Shown here in pieces: positions 44,155 through 51,234 of a stretch of 64,000 nt of DNA. The notes under the pieces were generated by a model. The model searched no databases and was not told the origin of the DNA. It was given only the letters and a program-made list of their open reading frames with translations. The position numbers and the translations under genes are program-made. Source of the stretch: Castellaniella sp. S9 (GTDB taxonomy: Bacteria > Pseudomonadota > Gammaproteobacteria > Burkholderiales > Burkholderiaceae_B); NCBI RefSeq assembly GCF_027257175.1, contig NZ_JAPFGD010000007.1, positions 186,001 to 250,000 of the forward strand, given 5' to 3'. Every line of letters begins with the position of its first letter. The first letter of the stretch is position 1.

Positions 44155-44946
44155 ATGTCCATCATTCAACGTCTGCTCGTCCCCCAGGGCCTGAGGGTGC
44201 TGATCACCGGCGGCGCCGCCGGCATCGGCGCGGCCATTGCGGAAGGCTTCCTCGAGGCCCGGGCCCGCGTGTATGTCTGCGACGTCGACGCCCCGGCGCT
44301 GGCCGCCTTCCGGCGGGACCATCCGGATGTCCTGGGCGCCGTCATCGACGTCAGCGAGGCCGCGGCGGTCGCCCGGGCCGTGGACGAGGCCGCGCAGGAC
44401 CTGGGCGGCCTGGACGTGCTGGTCAACAATGCCGGCATCGCCGGCCCGACGGGCGGCATCCACAGCCTGGCCGCGTCCGACTGGCAGCGCACGATCGACA
44501 CCAACCTGAACAGCCAGTTCTATTTTCTGCATCACTCCGTTCCCCATCTGAAGCAATCGCCGCACAGCCCGCACATCGTCGCCATGTCCTCGGTCGCGGG
44601 CCGCCTGGGCTATCCCTTCCGCACGCCTTATGCCGCCAGCAAATGGGCGGTCGTCGGCCTGATGAAGTCCCTTGCGGCGGAACTCGGCCCCGACGGCGTC
44701 CGCGTCAACGCGGTGCTCCCGGGCGTGGTGTCCGGTCCGCGCATGGACCGCGTCATCGCGGCGCGCGCGCAAGCCCTGGATCTGGACGACGCCGCGATGC
44801 GCGAGCAGTATCTCCAGAAGATCTCTCTGCGCCGCATGGTCTCGGCCGAGGACATCGCGGCCATGGCGCTGTTCCTGTCCACACCGGCGGCGGCGAACAT
44901 CACCGGCCAGGCGATCAGCGTGGACGGTAACGTCGAATACCTGTGA
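44155..44946 (+). CDS. Short-chain dehydrogenase/reductase
   Basis: A 263-residue SDR with LRVLITGGAAGIGAAIAEGF, NNAGIAGPTGGI, the catalytic Ser (AMSSVAGRLG), YAASK and the terminal ISVDGNVEYL. The start follows the previous stop by one base (TGACATG). Two adjacent SDRs of different subfamilies suggest successive or stereospecific oxidations of a hydroxylated substrate. It is convergent with the BKACE gene. Confidence 0.85.
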   Translation: MSIIQRLLVPQGLRVLITGGAAGIGAAIAEGFLEARARVYVCDVDAPALAAFRRDHPDVLGAVIDVSEAAAVARAVDEAAQDLGGLDVLVNNAGIAGPTGGIHSLAASDWQRTIDTNLNSQFYFLHHSVPHLKQSPHSPHIVAMSSVAGRLGYPFRTPYAASKWAVVGLMKSLAAELGPDGVRVNAVLPGVVSGPRMDRVIAARAQALDLDDAAMREQYLQKISLRRMVSAEDIAAMALFLSTPAAANITGQAISVDGNVEYL

Positions 44947-44992
44947 CATGGCCCGTCCGGGCCGGGCGGCGCCCGGGGTGCCGCCCGGCGGA

Positions 44993-45934
44993 CTAGAAGC
45001 CGACCTTGTCCGCGCCCTTCAGGCCCAGCATCTGCCGGACCTCGCGCGGCGACGCGATCTCCAATGACAGTTCTTCCAGGATACGGCGGATCTTGCGCAC
45101 CTGGTCCGCGTTCGACGAAGCCAGCTCGCCCCGGGACAGGAACAGGCTGTCCTCCAGTCCCACCCGGACATTGCCTCCCATGACAGCAGCCATGGCCGTC
45201 AGCCCCATCTGGTGCCGGCCGGCGCCCAGCACGGAGAACCGGTAGTTTTCCCGCCCGAACAGGCGGTCCGCGGTGTCGCGCATGTGGACCAGGTTGGCCG
45301 GGTCCGGCCCGATGCCGCCCAGGACGCCGAGGACGAACTGGATGAAGAGCGGCGTGCGCACCAGGCCCTGGTCGACGAAGTGGGCCAGGTTGTAGAGATG
45401 GCCCATGTCATAGCACTCGAACTCGAAGCGGGTGCCGTGGATCTCGCCCAGCGCGCGCAGGATGTGCGCGATGTCCTTGAAGGAATTGCGGAAGATCTGG
45501 TCCTCCATGCCCTCGACATAGGACTTTTCCCAGTCGTATTTCCAGTCGCTGATGCGGCGGGCGACCGGATGGATCGAGAAGTTCATGGAGCCCATGTTCA
45601 GCGAGCACATTTCCGGGCGGGCCGCCAGCGGGTACGCCAGGCGCTCGGCCAGGCTCATCCGCGCCGTGCCGCCGGTCGTGATGTTGATGACGGCGTCGGT
45701 GGCCGCCTTGATCCGGGGAACGAACTGCTGGAAGACCTGCGGGTCCGGCGTGGGCCTGCCGTCGCGGGGGTCCCGGGCGTGCAGGTGCAGGATCGCCGCA
45801 CCCGCCGCGCCGGCCGCGATGGCCTGTTCCGCGATCTGCTCCGGCGTCAGGGGCAGGTGCGGGGACATCGTCGGCGTGTGGATGCCGCCCGTCACGGCGC
45901 AGGTGATGATGACTTTGTCGTTCGAGTGTTTCAT
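44993..45934 (-). CDS. BKACE family beta-keto acid cleavage enzyme (DUF849)
   Basis: A 313-residue TIM-barrel protein. The N-terminal VIITCAVTGGIHTPTMSPHLPLTPEQIAEQA, the Zn motif HLHARDPRDGRPTPDPQVFQQ, ITTGGTARMSLAERL and FECYDMGHLYNLAHF identify it as BKACE/Kce. The family condenses a beta-keto acid with acetyl-CoA, yielding acetoacetate and a new CoA ester; known members act on 3-keto-5-aminohexanoate or dehydrocarnitine, among others. The substrate here is open. It is downstream of livF, apparently the last gene of the transporter operon. The start at ATG 45934 gives the family N-terminus. Confidence 0.9.
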   Translation of the reverse strand: MKHSNDKVIITCAVTGGIHTPTMSPHLPLTPEQIAEQAIAAGAAGAAILHLHARDPRDGRPTPDPQVFQQFVPRIKAATDAVINITTGGTARMSLAERLAYPLAARPEMCSLNMGSMNFSIHPVARRISDWKYDWEKSYVEGMEDQIFRNSFKDIAHILRALGEIHGTRFEFECYDMGHLYNLAHFVDQGLVRTPLFIQFVLGVLGGIGPDPANLVHMRDTADRLFGRENYRFSVLGAGRHQMGLTAMAAVMGGNVRVGLEDSLFLSRGELASSNADQVRKIRRILEELSLEIASPREVRQMLGLKGADKVGF

Positions 45935-45986
45935 GTTTCCGTTTCCAGACCGCTGCGCGGCCGGGGCCGGCCGCATCGTTCAAACC

Positions 45987-46706
45987 TCAGACCGCCAGCC
46001 ATTCCGCCAGCAGGGCCTCATTGCCCGCGATGTCCCCGGGCGCGCCCTCGCGGACGATCCTGCCCTGCCCCATGACGCACATGCGCGTGGACACGCGCAG
46101 CGCGATCGTGAGCTTCTGCTCCACGAGCACCACCGAGACGCCGCGCCGGTGGATGTCCTGGATACAGTCGCTGACGGCCGCCACGATGCGGGGCGCCAGG
46201 CCCTCGGTGGGCTCGTCGATCAGCAGCACGCGGGGATTGCCCAGCAGGGACCGGCAGATCGTCAGCATCTGCTGCTCTCCGCCCGACAGGCTGCCGGCCA
46301 GCGTATTGCGCCGCTCCTTCAGGCGGGGGAAATAGTCGAACATCTGCGCCGGGGTCCAGGACGGCGCGCCCTCGGCCGCCGGCTGTTCGCCCATGCGCAG
46401 GTTCTCGTCGACCGTCAGGTTGACGAACACCTCGCGCTCTTCGGGCACGTAGGCGATGCCCGCCCGCGCAATCTCGTAGGGCCGGCGGCCCGCCAGAGGC
46501 CGTCCCTGCAGCATCACCCGCCCCGAGGTGGGCGGCACCAGGCCCATGATCGCCTTCAGCGTCGTGGACCGACCCGAGCCGTTGCGGCCGATCAGCCCGA
46601 CCACCTCATGGGGGCGGACCTCGAAGCTCACACCGTGCAGGACATGGCTCTTGCCATAATGGGCGTGCAGGTCCTCCACCTGCAGCACCGGCGTTTCGGC
46701 GATCAT
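45987..46706 (-). CDS. livF: Branched-chain amino-acid-type ABC transporter ATPase (LivF-like) with Arg in Walker A
   Basis: A 239-residue LivF-type ATPase with Q-loop YVPEEREVFVNLTVDEN, signature LSGGEQQML, Walker B VLLIDEPTEGLAP and H-loop-region VEQ. The Walker A is GRNGSGRSTT: the invariant Lys is Arg (CGG). This could impair ATP hydrolysis at one of the two composite sites, or be a tolerated feature of a subfamily. It overlaps livG by 4 nt (ATGA). Confidence 0.9.
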   Translation of the reverse strand: MIAETPVLQVEDLHAHYGKSHVLHGVSFEVRPHEVVGLIGRNGSGRSTTLKAIMGLVPPTSGRVMLQGRPLAGRRPYEIARAGIAYVPEEREVFVNLTVDENLRMGEQPAAEGAPSWTPAQMFDYFPRLKERRNTLAGSLSGGEQQMLTICRSLLGNPRVLLIDEPTEGLAPRIVAAVSDCIQDIHRRGVSVVLVEQKLTIALRVSTRMCVMGQGRIVREGAPGDIAGNEALLAEWLAV

Positions 46707-47458
46707 GCGGTGGCCTCCTCGCCCAGATAGGCCTCACGGACCTGGGCATTGCCGCGGATCTCGCCGGGCGTGCCGCTCGCGATGATGCGGCCATACACCA
46801 GGACACTGACTCGCTCGCTCAGCGAGAACACCACCTCCATATCGTGCTCCACAATCAACAGGGCGCGCCCCTGCGTGACCTCGCGGATGAGCGCCGTGGT
46901 GTACTGGGTCTCCTCCCGGGACATGCCGGCCATGGGCTCGTCGAGCAGGATGATCCGGGGATCGGAGGCCAGCGTCATCGCGATCTCCAAGGACCGCTGT
47001 TCCGAATACGAGAGCTCGCCCGCCACGGCGCCCGCGCGATGCCCGAGGCGGACGCTTTCGAGCAAGGCCTCGCTTTGCTCGCGCACCCGGCGATTGCGGT
47101 CGACCCACTGCCAGAAGCAATACTGCAGGCCATGGGACCGCATCACCGCAAGGCGGATGTTCTCGAAGACGCTCAGCCGGGGGAAGATGTTGGTGATCTG
47201 GAAGGACCGCGCCAATCCCAGCCGGTTCACGGCCTGCGGGCTGTGCCCGGCGATGGGCTCGTCCGCCAGGAAGATCCCGCCGGCGCTCGGACGCAACTGG
47301 CCTGAAATGAGATGGAACAGCGTCGACTTCCCGGCGCCGTTGGGTCCGATGATGGCATGCCGCTCATTCGCGCCCACCGTCAGGCTCACGCCCCGGATGA
47401 TCTCCACCGGGCCGAAGGATTTGTGCACGTCCGCAAGGGACAGGATGGCGGCGCTCAT
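46703..47458 (-). CDS. livG: Branched-chain amino-acid-type ABC transporter ATPase (LivG-like)
   Basis: A 251-residue ATPase with a canonical Walker A (GPNGAGKST), LARSFQITNIFPRLSVFEN (Q-loop), LSYSEQRSLEIAMTL signature, LLDEPMAGMS Walker B and VEHDMEVVFSLSERV (His switch). The terminal LivG-specific segment is complete. Its intact Walker A could compensate for the altered one in LivF in a heterodimeric ATPase. It starts within the livM stop (ATGA). Confidence 0.9.
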   Translation of the reverse strand: MSAAILSLADVHKSFGPVEIIRGVSLTVGANERHAIIGPNGAGKSTLFHLISGQLRPSAGGIFLADEPIAGHSPQAVNRLGLARSFQITNIFPRLSVFENIRLAVMRSHGLQYCFWQWVDRNRRVREQSEALLESVRLGHRAGAVAGELSYSEQRSLEIAMTLASDPRIILLDEPMAGMSREETQYTTALIREVTQGRALLIVEHDMEVVFSLSERVSVLVYGRIIASGTPGEIRGNAQVREAYLGEEATA

Positions 47459-48738
47459 GCGGTCCTCCCAGGGGAGGCCATGCCCGCGGCGCCGGCCGGC
47501 ACCGCGGGCGCGGCCTCCTGCAGGCGGCGGACGACGGCCGTGGCGGCTCTCCAGCACAGCCAGCCGGCGACGATCAGGGCGGCGGGCGCCACCCACGTCC
47601 ATGTGCCCAGAGGCGTCCAGTCGTGGCCGAACATGCGCACAGGGGGCCAGTGCCCCGCGCCGGCCGCCTGCGCGAGGCTGCGATAGTCCTGGGAGAACAG
47701 GCGCTGCAGCAGTTCTGTGAGGAACACGAGCGCGGCCGCATAGGCGCCCCCGGCCAGGACGTAGAGGCCGGCGGCCGGCGCCACCGCCCGCGCGCCATAC
47801 CGCCTCGCCGATCCGCAAGCCAGGTCCAGCAGCCCAGCCAGGCCGGTGGGCATGAACATGATGACGAGCACGAAGAGCACGCCCTGGTACAGCAGCCAGG
47901 ACTGGGTCAGGTCCGACACGGCATAACCAAAGAAAGTCACCAGCGCCGCGCCCAGCGCGGGACCGAGGAAGGCGTGGACGCCGCCGATGTAGGTGTTCAG
48001 CACGACCGCCGCGGACAGCGAGGTATCGAACATCACATAATTGGCCGATTCGTTGCTGAGGACCTGCAGGCTGCCCGCGATGCCGGAGAACATGCCGGAC
48101 AGCGCGAAGATGAGCACGCTCACGCGGTGCACTTCATAACCGAGAAAACGCAGGCGGTGGCTGTTCTCCCGGATCCCCAGGGCAAGGCGGCCCAGCGGCG
48201 TGCGCGTCAACAGGTACAGCCCGGCCAGGCTCGCCAGCACCCAGGCCAGCGTCAGGTAGTAGACCTCGGTGGTGGACCCGAAGTCCCACCCCCAGGCGGG
48301 CATGCGCATCGACGAGATGCCCGCCTCGCCCCCGAAGACGCCCTTGAGCTGCGGCGCGATGGCGTGCAGCAGCTCGGCGATCGCCAGGGTGATCATGGCG
48401 AAATAGGCACCCGTCCGCTGCGTGGAGAACCACCCCGCCGCAAAGCCGAACAGCAGCCCGCCCAGGGCACCCGCGAGCGGCATCAGCGGCGTGGGCAGCA
48501 GGCCGGCCCCGTCCACCGCGTTCATGGCATGGATCGTGGCGAACGCCCCCACGCCGAAATACGCGGAATGCCCGAAGGACAGCATGCCGGCCTGCCCGCA
48601 AAGCAGGTTGTAGGCGCAGGCGAACAAGGCCGCGATCAACATGGAGATGGCGGCGTTCACCAGGCCATCCGACAGCAGCAGGGGCGCGGCGGCCAGCACG
48701 CAGACACCGGCCGCCAACAGGACCATGCGAACTTTCAT
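47455..48738 (-). CDS. livM: Branched-chain amino-acid-type ABC permease (LivM-like) with C-terminal extension
   Basis: A 427-residue permease with the usual LivM core (LLCGQAGMLSFGHSAYFGVGAF, RTGAYFAMITLAIAELLH, IRENSHRLRFLGYEV, SGMFSGIAGSLQVL, NTYIGGVHAFLGPALGAALV). About 100 extra residues with two more hydrophobic segments (AGLYVLAGGAYAAALVFLTELL and APAALIVAGWLCWRA) follow. It forms the membrane channel with LivH. Confidence 0.88.
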   Translation of the reverse strand: MKVRMVLLAAGVCVLAAAPLLLSDGLVNAAISMLIAALFACAYNLLCGQAGMLSFGHSAYFGVGAFATIHAMNAVDGAGLLPTPLMPLAGALGGLLFGFAAGWFSTQRTGAYFAMITLAIAELLHAIAPQLKGVFGGEAGISSMRMPAWGWDFGSTTEVYYLTLAWVLASLAGLYLLTRTPLGRLALGIRENSHRLRFLGYEVHRVSVLIFALSGMFSGIAGSLQVLSNESANYVMFDTSLSAAVVLNTYIGGVHAFLGPALGAALVTFFGYAVSDLTQSWLLYQGVLFVLVIMFMPTGLAGLLDLACGSARRYGARAVAPAAGLYVLAGGAYAAALVFLTELLQRLFSQDYRSLAQAAGAGHWPPVRMFGHDWTPLGTWTWVAPAALIVAGWLCWRAATAVVRRLQEAAPAVPAGAAGMASPGRTA

Positions 48739-48742
48739 GGCC

Positions 48743-49684
48743 TCACTCCTTGTCGCCCATGAGCCCGCTGGGGCGCACCAGCAGCACCAGCAGCATCAGG
48801 GCAAAGGGCAGGCTGGCCGCCAGGCTGGAGACCTTCAGCACCAGGATTCCGCCGATCTCGCGCGCCAGGTCGCCCGCGCCGAACAGGGCCATGAAGTCCG
48901 CCAGGGACGCGTCGATCCCCACCGCCACCGAGGTCACGATCCCGATGAGCAGCGAGGCCAGCATGGCGCCTTCCAGGGACCCGAGCCCGCCGATCACGAC
49001 CACGACGAACACGAGCACGCCCAGTTCCAGCGCCATGTTGGGGCTGGTGGTGTAGAACGCGCCCGCCACGGCGCCGGCCAGACCCGCCATCGCCGCGCCC
49101 ACTCCGAAGACGCCCATGAACACGCGCGGCACGTTGTGGCCCAGCGCCTCGGCCATCTTGGGCCGATGGATCGCCGAGCGCACCACGATCCCGACCCGGG
49201 TGCGCGAGAGCAGCAGGTAGATCGCCACGAACATGCCGATGGCCACGATCCCCATGAACAGGCGATAGGCCGGATAGTCCAGCGATCCCATCGTGAACGC
49301 GGCGAAATCCAGGCTGGCCGGCACCCGGTAGTTGACCGGGTAGTTGCCGAAGAACAGCTTGACCAGCTCCACGATGATGAAGGACAGTCCGAACGTGATC
49401 AGCAGCTCATGGGCGTGCCCGAACCGGTGCACGCGCCGCAGGATGTAGCGCTCCACCAGGATGCCGACGACCCCTACCAGCAGCGGCGACACGATGATCG
49501 CCGGCCAGAAGCCGAACACGTCCTGCAGGGCATACGCGAAATAGGCGCCCAGCATGTAGAAGGATGCATGCGCGAAATTGAGGATGCCCATCATGCCGAA
49601 GATGAGCGTCAGCCCGGCCGACACCATGAACAGGAGCAGGCCGTAGATGACGCCATTGAGCAGAGGCGTGGCAAGTTGTTCCAT
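48743..49684 (-). CDS. livH: Branched-chain amino-acid-type ABC permease (LivH-like)
   Basis: A 313-residue permease: LLNGVIYGLLLFMVSAGLTLIFGMMGILNFAHASFYMLGAY is the classic LivH N-terminus. FGLSFIIVELVKLFFG and VVIGGLGSLEGAMLASLLIGIV complete the pattern. Four nt separate it from livM and four from the binding-protein gene. The Liv family takes up branched-chain amino acids but also many carboxylates and amides, so the name does not fix the substrate. Confidence 0.9.
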   Translation of the reverse strand: MEQLATPLLNGVIYGLLLFMVSAGLTLIFGMMGILNFAHASFYMLGAYFAYALQDVFGFWPAIIVSPLLVGVVGILVERYILRRVHRFGHAHELLITFGLSFIIVELVKLFFGNYPVNYRVPASLDFAAFTMGSLDYPAYRLFMGIVAIGMFVAIYLLLSRTRVGIVVRSAIHRPKMAEALGHNVPRVFMGVFGVGAAMAGLAGAVAGAFYTTSPNMALELGVLVFVVVVIGGLGSLEGAMLASLLIGIVTSVAVGIDASLADFMALFGAGDLAREIGGILVLKVSSLAASLPFALMLLVLLVRPSGLMGDKE

Positions 49685-49688
49685 GGCG

Positions 49689-50933
49689 TCAATCGGGGCG
49701 TTGCATGCGGCAGCTGGCCTGCGCAGGCACCGCGGCCTCTTCCGCCGTGAACCGCTTCACCGGCTTGAAGCCCATGTCCGTCCCGTCGGCCTTGTACTTC
49801 GCATCGCGGGACACGACCGACACCGCCAGCGGCAGCAGGGCCTGGTGATCCTGGGCGCGCATGCTGAGCTTGCCCATCGGCGTCTCGATCGAGGCCTGTT
49901 CCAGCGCCAGCGCGAGCTTGCGGACGTCCAGCTTGCCGTCGCCGGCCGGCACCTGCCGGAGCGCCTCGCCCACCAGCAGCATGCCGAAGACGGTCTGGGG
50001 CTCGATGAAGGTCGGCTCATGGCCCGTCTTGGCCCGGTAATCCTGCATGAATGCCGCACCGGCCTCGCCGGCCGCCTCCGGGTTGAAGGTCTGCGCAACG
50101 TAGTTGCCCAGAGCGACATCACCGGCGTTGGCGATGTTGCCAGGCTGATCCAGGTAGACCGTGCCGAAGCGCGCCTTCAGGCCCGCCGTCTTGGCCGCCT
50201 TCATGAGCAGCAGCAGGTCGCTGCCCCAGTTGCCCGTCATCACCGTATCCGCGTGCGAGGCGGCGATCTTGTTCACATACGGCGAAAAATCCTGGATCTT
50301 GCCGACATCGTGCAGTGTTTTCTCGACCACGGTGTAGCCCCCGGCCGCCGCGCCGTCCACGATGGCCTGCTCCATGTCCTGGCCCCAAGAATAATTCTGG
50401 TTGATCGCATAGACCTTGGAGCCCAGGGCCTGATCCTGCTTCATGCCGGCCACCAGCGCGTTGACGCGCATCGGCGCATTGCCCGCGACGCGGAAGTGAT
50501 AGAACTGGCACTTGTCGCCGGTGAGAGCCTGGGCCTCGGCACCGACGTTCAGATAAATGAGCTCCCGCCCGGGATTGCGCAGGTCCCATTTGCGAACGTC
50601 TTCCGTGATCTGGCCGCCGATCGCGGAGGACGCGCCCTGGACGACGATCTGCGCGCCGTCGGAGATCGCGGCCTTCAGCTTGTCGGCCGCGCCGGCCGGC
50701 CCGCCCTGGTTGTCATACTCCAGCAGCTCGAGCGGCTCGCCGTGCCAGCCGCCGTCCGCGTTGATCCGCTCGACGGCATAGCGCACGGCCGCCCGATAAG
50801 TCAGGCCCGTCGCGGCCTGGGGGCCGGACAAGGTTTCCACGAGGGCGATCTTGACGGGCGCCGCCGTCGCCAGCGCCGAAGCGAACATCAGCCCGGGCAG
50901 CAGCGCCATCTTCAGAACAGCAGGGGATTTCAT
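49689..50933 (-). CDS. Periplasmic binding protein of Liv-type ABC importer
   Basis: A 414-residue type I periplasmic binding protein. The signal peptide (MALLPGLMFASALATAA) is followed by VKIALVETLSGPQAATGLTYRAAVRYAVERINADGG, GASSAIGGQIT, NQNYSWGQDMEQAI and PQTVFGMLLVGEALRQV. The ATG at 50933 has GGAGGAG 6 nt upstream. It is the first gene of the six-gene binding protein-H-M-G-F-BKACE operon and sets its substrate range. Linkage to BKACE suggests a carboxylate such as a hydroxy, keto or betaine-type acid. Confidence 0.9.
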   Translation of the reverse strand: MKSPAVLKMALLPGLMFASALATAAPVKIALVETLSGPQAATGLTYRAAVRYAVERINADGGWHGEPLELLEYDNQGGPAGAADKLKAAISDGAQIVVQGASSAIGGQITEDVRKWDLRNPGRELIYLNVGAEAQALTGDKCQFYHFRVAGNAPMRVNALVAGMKQDQALGSKVYAINQNYSWGQDMEQAIVDGAAAGGYTVVEKTLHDVGKIQDFSPYVNKIAASHADTVMTGNWGSDLLLLMKAAKTAGLKARFGTVYLDQPGNIANAGDVALGNYVAQTFNPEAAGEAGAAFMQDYRAKTGHEPTFIEPQTVFGMLLVGEALRQVPAGDGKLDVRKLALALEQASIETPMGKLSMRAQDHQALLPLAVSVVSRDAKYKADGTDMGFKPVKRFTAEEAAVPAQASCRMQRPD

Positions 50934-51234
50934 GAGGGTCTCCTCCATGAGAACGATCAGCCGGCGCCCCAGCGGGCACCGGATGAAGGCATGTTAGAGA
51001 CTGCCCCAGGGCCATCATAGATCGATTACGGACATCACCATATCTTTACCGGACATGGCGCGTCATGGCTTACCCTAATGCAACACCGCTCGATGCGACC
51101 GGTGCCAGGCCCGCCGTTCCTGGCCCGGCAAGCCCGCCAGCGGAGCGCCGCAAAGGGCACACGACTTGCATGGTATGACATCAGCCTCGTATGATCCGCG
51201 CTATCGCGGCTGAAATTCCAGCCACTGGGACCCC
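50934..51234. promoter_or_regulatory. Divergent Liv-operon / topB promoter region
   Basis: This 301-base region between the importer operon (minus) and topB (plus) holds the topB promoter candidate at 51166-51195. It also has a direct repeat CGGACAT at 51029-51035 and 51050-51056, 21 bases apart, a spacing of two helical turns that suits an AraC-type or other activator. A TATGAT-like -10 for the importer may lie at 51014-51019 (read on the minus strand). No gene is seen inside. Confidence 0.4.
51166..51195 (+). promoter_or_regulatory. Predicted sigma-70 promoter of topB
   Basis: TTGCAT (51166-51171), an 18-base spacer and TATGAT (51190-51195) lie about 40 nt before the topB ATG. Confidence 0.5.
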
